From assembly GCF_003725545.1 (NCBI RefSeq), contig NZ_RJLN01000031.1, positions 1-64,000 of the forward strand: a DNA stretch of 64,000 nt, in the 5' to 3' direction. Made by a program: the position numbers and the translations under genes. Source of the DNA: Micromonospora solifontis (GTDB lineage Bacteria > Actinomycetota > Actinomycetes > Mycobacteriales > Micromonosporaceae). A model generated the notes under the pieces. The model made no database searches and was not told the DNA's origin. It saw nothing but the letters and a program-made list of their open reading frames with translations. Shown piece by piece: positions 62,811 through 64,000 of the stretch. How positions within the stretch are numbered: the stretch's first letter is position 1; every line of letters starts with the position of its first letter.

Positions 62811-62987
62811 ATCCAACTCCCAGGTCGCGTCACTGCATCGGGGGTTACGGCGGAGTAACAGGCACACCCCACCTCGGTCATCTTGTCACCACCCGGGACG
62901 GAGCGCGTAGTGAGGTGCCCAACGACACGTCGTCGACACGTACGCTTGGCACCGTCTTCGATGACGGACGGGGGAGGAGTGGATCCG

Positions 62988-63317
62988 GTGGCGCTGTTCC
63001 GACGACGCAAGCGGGCCGGCGCGGTGAGCCGCGACCGGGCCGCCGATCGCGCCGATCTGGCCCACCTTGAGAACTTCATCCGGACCCGACGCGGGGTCGA
63101 GGCGTACCTGGAACCGCGGACCACCGTCACCGAGACCACGGTCATGCTGATCGCCGACGACGGCGAGTGGACCCGCCGCCGGATCGGCAGCCCGGACGAG
63201 GCCCGCCGCTGGGCCCACAAGCTGGCCATCCCCATCTACGACGTCCGCCTGATGGGCTACCCCCAGCGCATGCGCGACTACAACGAACGCCGCAAGCGCC
63301 GCCCCGAACTCTTCTAA
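62988..63317 (+). CDS. Conserved actinobacterial protein of unknown function
   Basis: 109 residues from GTG 62988, ten bases after GGAGG (62973-62977); GTG 62979 is too close to it. It starts VALFRRRKRAGAVSRDRAADRADLAHLENFI and has TTVMLIADDGEWTRRRIGSPDEARRWAHKLAIPIYDVRLMGYPQRM, a compact alpha/beta domain often annotated loosely as oxidoreductase. No cofactor motif is visible. It is divergent from lpdA. Confidence 0.75.
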   Translation: MALFRRRKRAGAVSRDRAADRADLAHLENFIRTRRGVEAYLEPRTTVTETTVMLIADDGEWTRRRIGSPDEARRWAHKLAIPIYDVRLMGYPQRMRDYNERRKRRPELF

Positions 63318-63401
63318 CCCCCCGCGCCCGCCCCGCGCCCGCCCCGCGCCCGCCCCCGCGCCCGGCCCGCCCGGCCCGCGCCCGCCCGGCCGGCGCCCCT
63401 C

Positions 63402-63470
63402 TTTCACGGAAATAGTGGCCATCCCATGCGGAATGGCCACTATTTCGGTGAAATTGCGCGGATCTTGGCG
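63402..63470. repeat. Palindromic repeat, family G, with GCGGATCTTGGC flank
   Basis: TTTCACGGAAATAGTGGCCAT is given by arm positions 63402-63422 and 63433-63453 (21-bp arms, one mismatch, ten-base loop). The right flank runs TGCGCGGATCTTGGCG to 63470. Before it (63318-63400) the DNA is a C/G-only low-complexity run of CCCGCGCCCG units with no gene. Confidence 0.8.
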
Positions 63471-63528
63471 CGCGGCGGCGGGGCGCGGGTGCCGCGCGCG
63501 GCGGGGCGCGGGTGCCGCGTGTCCGGGG

Positions 63529-64000
63529 TCAGCCGTTGGCGGCGACGTCCTCGACCAGGTGGAGCAGGGTACGGACCGGGACGCCGGTGCCGCCCTTGGT
63601 CCAGTAGCCGGTCGCCTCGCCCGAGTGGTAGCCGGGGCCGGCGATGTCGATGTGCGCCCAGGCCACGTCGTCGGTGACGAACTCGCGCAGGAAGACGCCA
63701 CCCTGGAGCATGTGCCCGGCCCGGTCCATCACCGCGTTGACCTGGGAGATGTCCGCGACGTCGGAGTCCATGCCCTTGCGCACGTCGTCCGGCAGCGGCA
63801 TCGGCCAGGCCGGCTCGCCGGTCGCCTCGCCGGCCGCCTTGACCCGCTCGCACAGCTCCGGGGAGCCCATCACGCCGGCGATCCGCTTGCCCAGCGCGAT
63901 CACCTGGCCGCCGGTCAGGGTGGAGGTCTCGAACAGGTAGTCCGTGCCGTCCTCGCAGGCTCGCGCGATGGCGTCGGCCAGGATCATCCGGCCCTCGGCG
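63529..64000 (-). CDS. pepA: Leucyl aminopeptidase (M17), C-terminal part, 5' end outside window
   Basis: The visible part begins AEGRMILADAIARACEDG, containing the metal-ligand Glu and catalytic Arg of the NTDAEGR motif. LFETSTLTGGQVIALG, VDSDVADI-like MDSDVADISQ, FLREFVTDDVAWAHIDIAG and YHSGEATGYWTKGGTGVPVRTLL are the usual ends of M17 peptidases, which use two metals to remove N-terminal residues from peptides. Position beside lpd and sucB agrees with the backbone order remembered from other actinobacteria. Confidence 0.93.
   Translation of the reverse strand, partial: AEGRMILADAIARACEDGTDYLFETSTLTGGQVIALGKRIAGVMGSPELCERVKAAGEATGEPAWPMPLPDDVRKGMDSDVADISQVNAVMDRAGHMLQGGVFLREFVTDDVAWAHIDIAGPGYHSGEATGYWTKGGTGVPVRTLLHLVEDVAANG

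Noticed and set aside
59544..62858. Plus-strand open frame of about 1100 codons opposite sucB and lpdA
   Set aside because: Both real genes are clear on the reverse strand. The opposite frame is a Leu/Gly/Arg/Asp-rich shadow.
63318..63400. CRISPR-like or tandem array of CCCGCGCCCG units
   Set aside because: No regular repeat-spacer spacing; it is a simple C/G low-complexity run. No cas genes are in the window.

Overview
The window is very GC-rich with GTG starts, leaderless promoters and dense coding, and it reads as a chromosome segment of a Micromonosporaceae actinomycete (Micromonospora-like). Assignment to that family rests on gene content and on the type of intergenic palindromes. Class-level placement is firmer. 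Recalling the M. tuberculosis Rv2213-Rv2228c order, the conserved backbone here is pepA, lpd, sucB, a TIGR01777 epimerase, lipB, lipA, a DUF4191 protein, an RDD protein, glnA, glnE, glnA2, panB and an RNase H/phosphatase. Accessory genes, gene stumps and palindromic repeats sit in between.

Layout. 1-9.6 kb: end of the RNase H/phosphatase gene, a DUF3311/sodium symporter pair, a MarR/MFS divergon with visible operators, a TauE exporter, a SigE-type sigma factor with an overlapping membrane partner, a small toxin-antitoxin-like pair, and the RNase P RNA gene (rnpB). 9.6-17.8 kb: AlkZ-like protein, PadR operon, a decayed M48 peptidase, a lysine/alanine-rich histone H1-like protein, an RNB ribonuclease and an F420-NADP reductase. 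17.8-30.6 kb: panB, nadE, glnA2, a WYL regulator, a Vgb-like propeller, an LD-carboxypeptidase, an amidotransferase and glnE. 30.6-36 kb: a frameshifted lipoprotein-like gene and three GT-C-type membrane proteins, two of them tandem MptB-like paralogues. 36-45.7 kb: glnA with a two-box GlnR-type operator, RDD, DUF4191, a large LuxR/AAA regulator, a glycosyltransferase-like membrane protein and lipA.

45.8-49.0 kb is the most unusual part. lipB and lipA, normally neighbours, are separated by an archaeal-type aspartyl-tRNA synthetase gene behind a full T-box riboswitch whose specifier codon reads GAC (Asp), followed by a run of gene stumps (SigE sigma factor, FUSC transporter, ammonia-type NadE, truncated VOC protein, another sigma-factor tail). 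49-64 kb: lipB, a membrane protein, a secreted PHB-depolymerase-like esterase, the epimerase, a GntR stump with a 34-bp palindrome, LLM oxidoreductase, aldo/keto reductase with hemerythrin protein, two LtrA paralogues, then sucB and lpd (2-oxoacid dehydrogenase E2 and E3), a small conserved protein and the C-terminal part of leucyl aminopeptidase.

Functional links. lipB and lipA make the lipoyl groups carried by SucB and recycled by Lpd. glnA and glnA2 make glutamine. GlnE would adenylylate GlnA, which has the target tyrosine, but not GlnA2, which lacks it. The intergenic spaces carry at least eight long palindromes of several families. One family has two copies here. Three others share a GCGGATC flank. 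One has invaded a coding region in frame. I saw no tRNA, rRNA, CRISPR array, intact insertion sequence, prophage or classical biosynthetic gene cluster.
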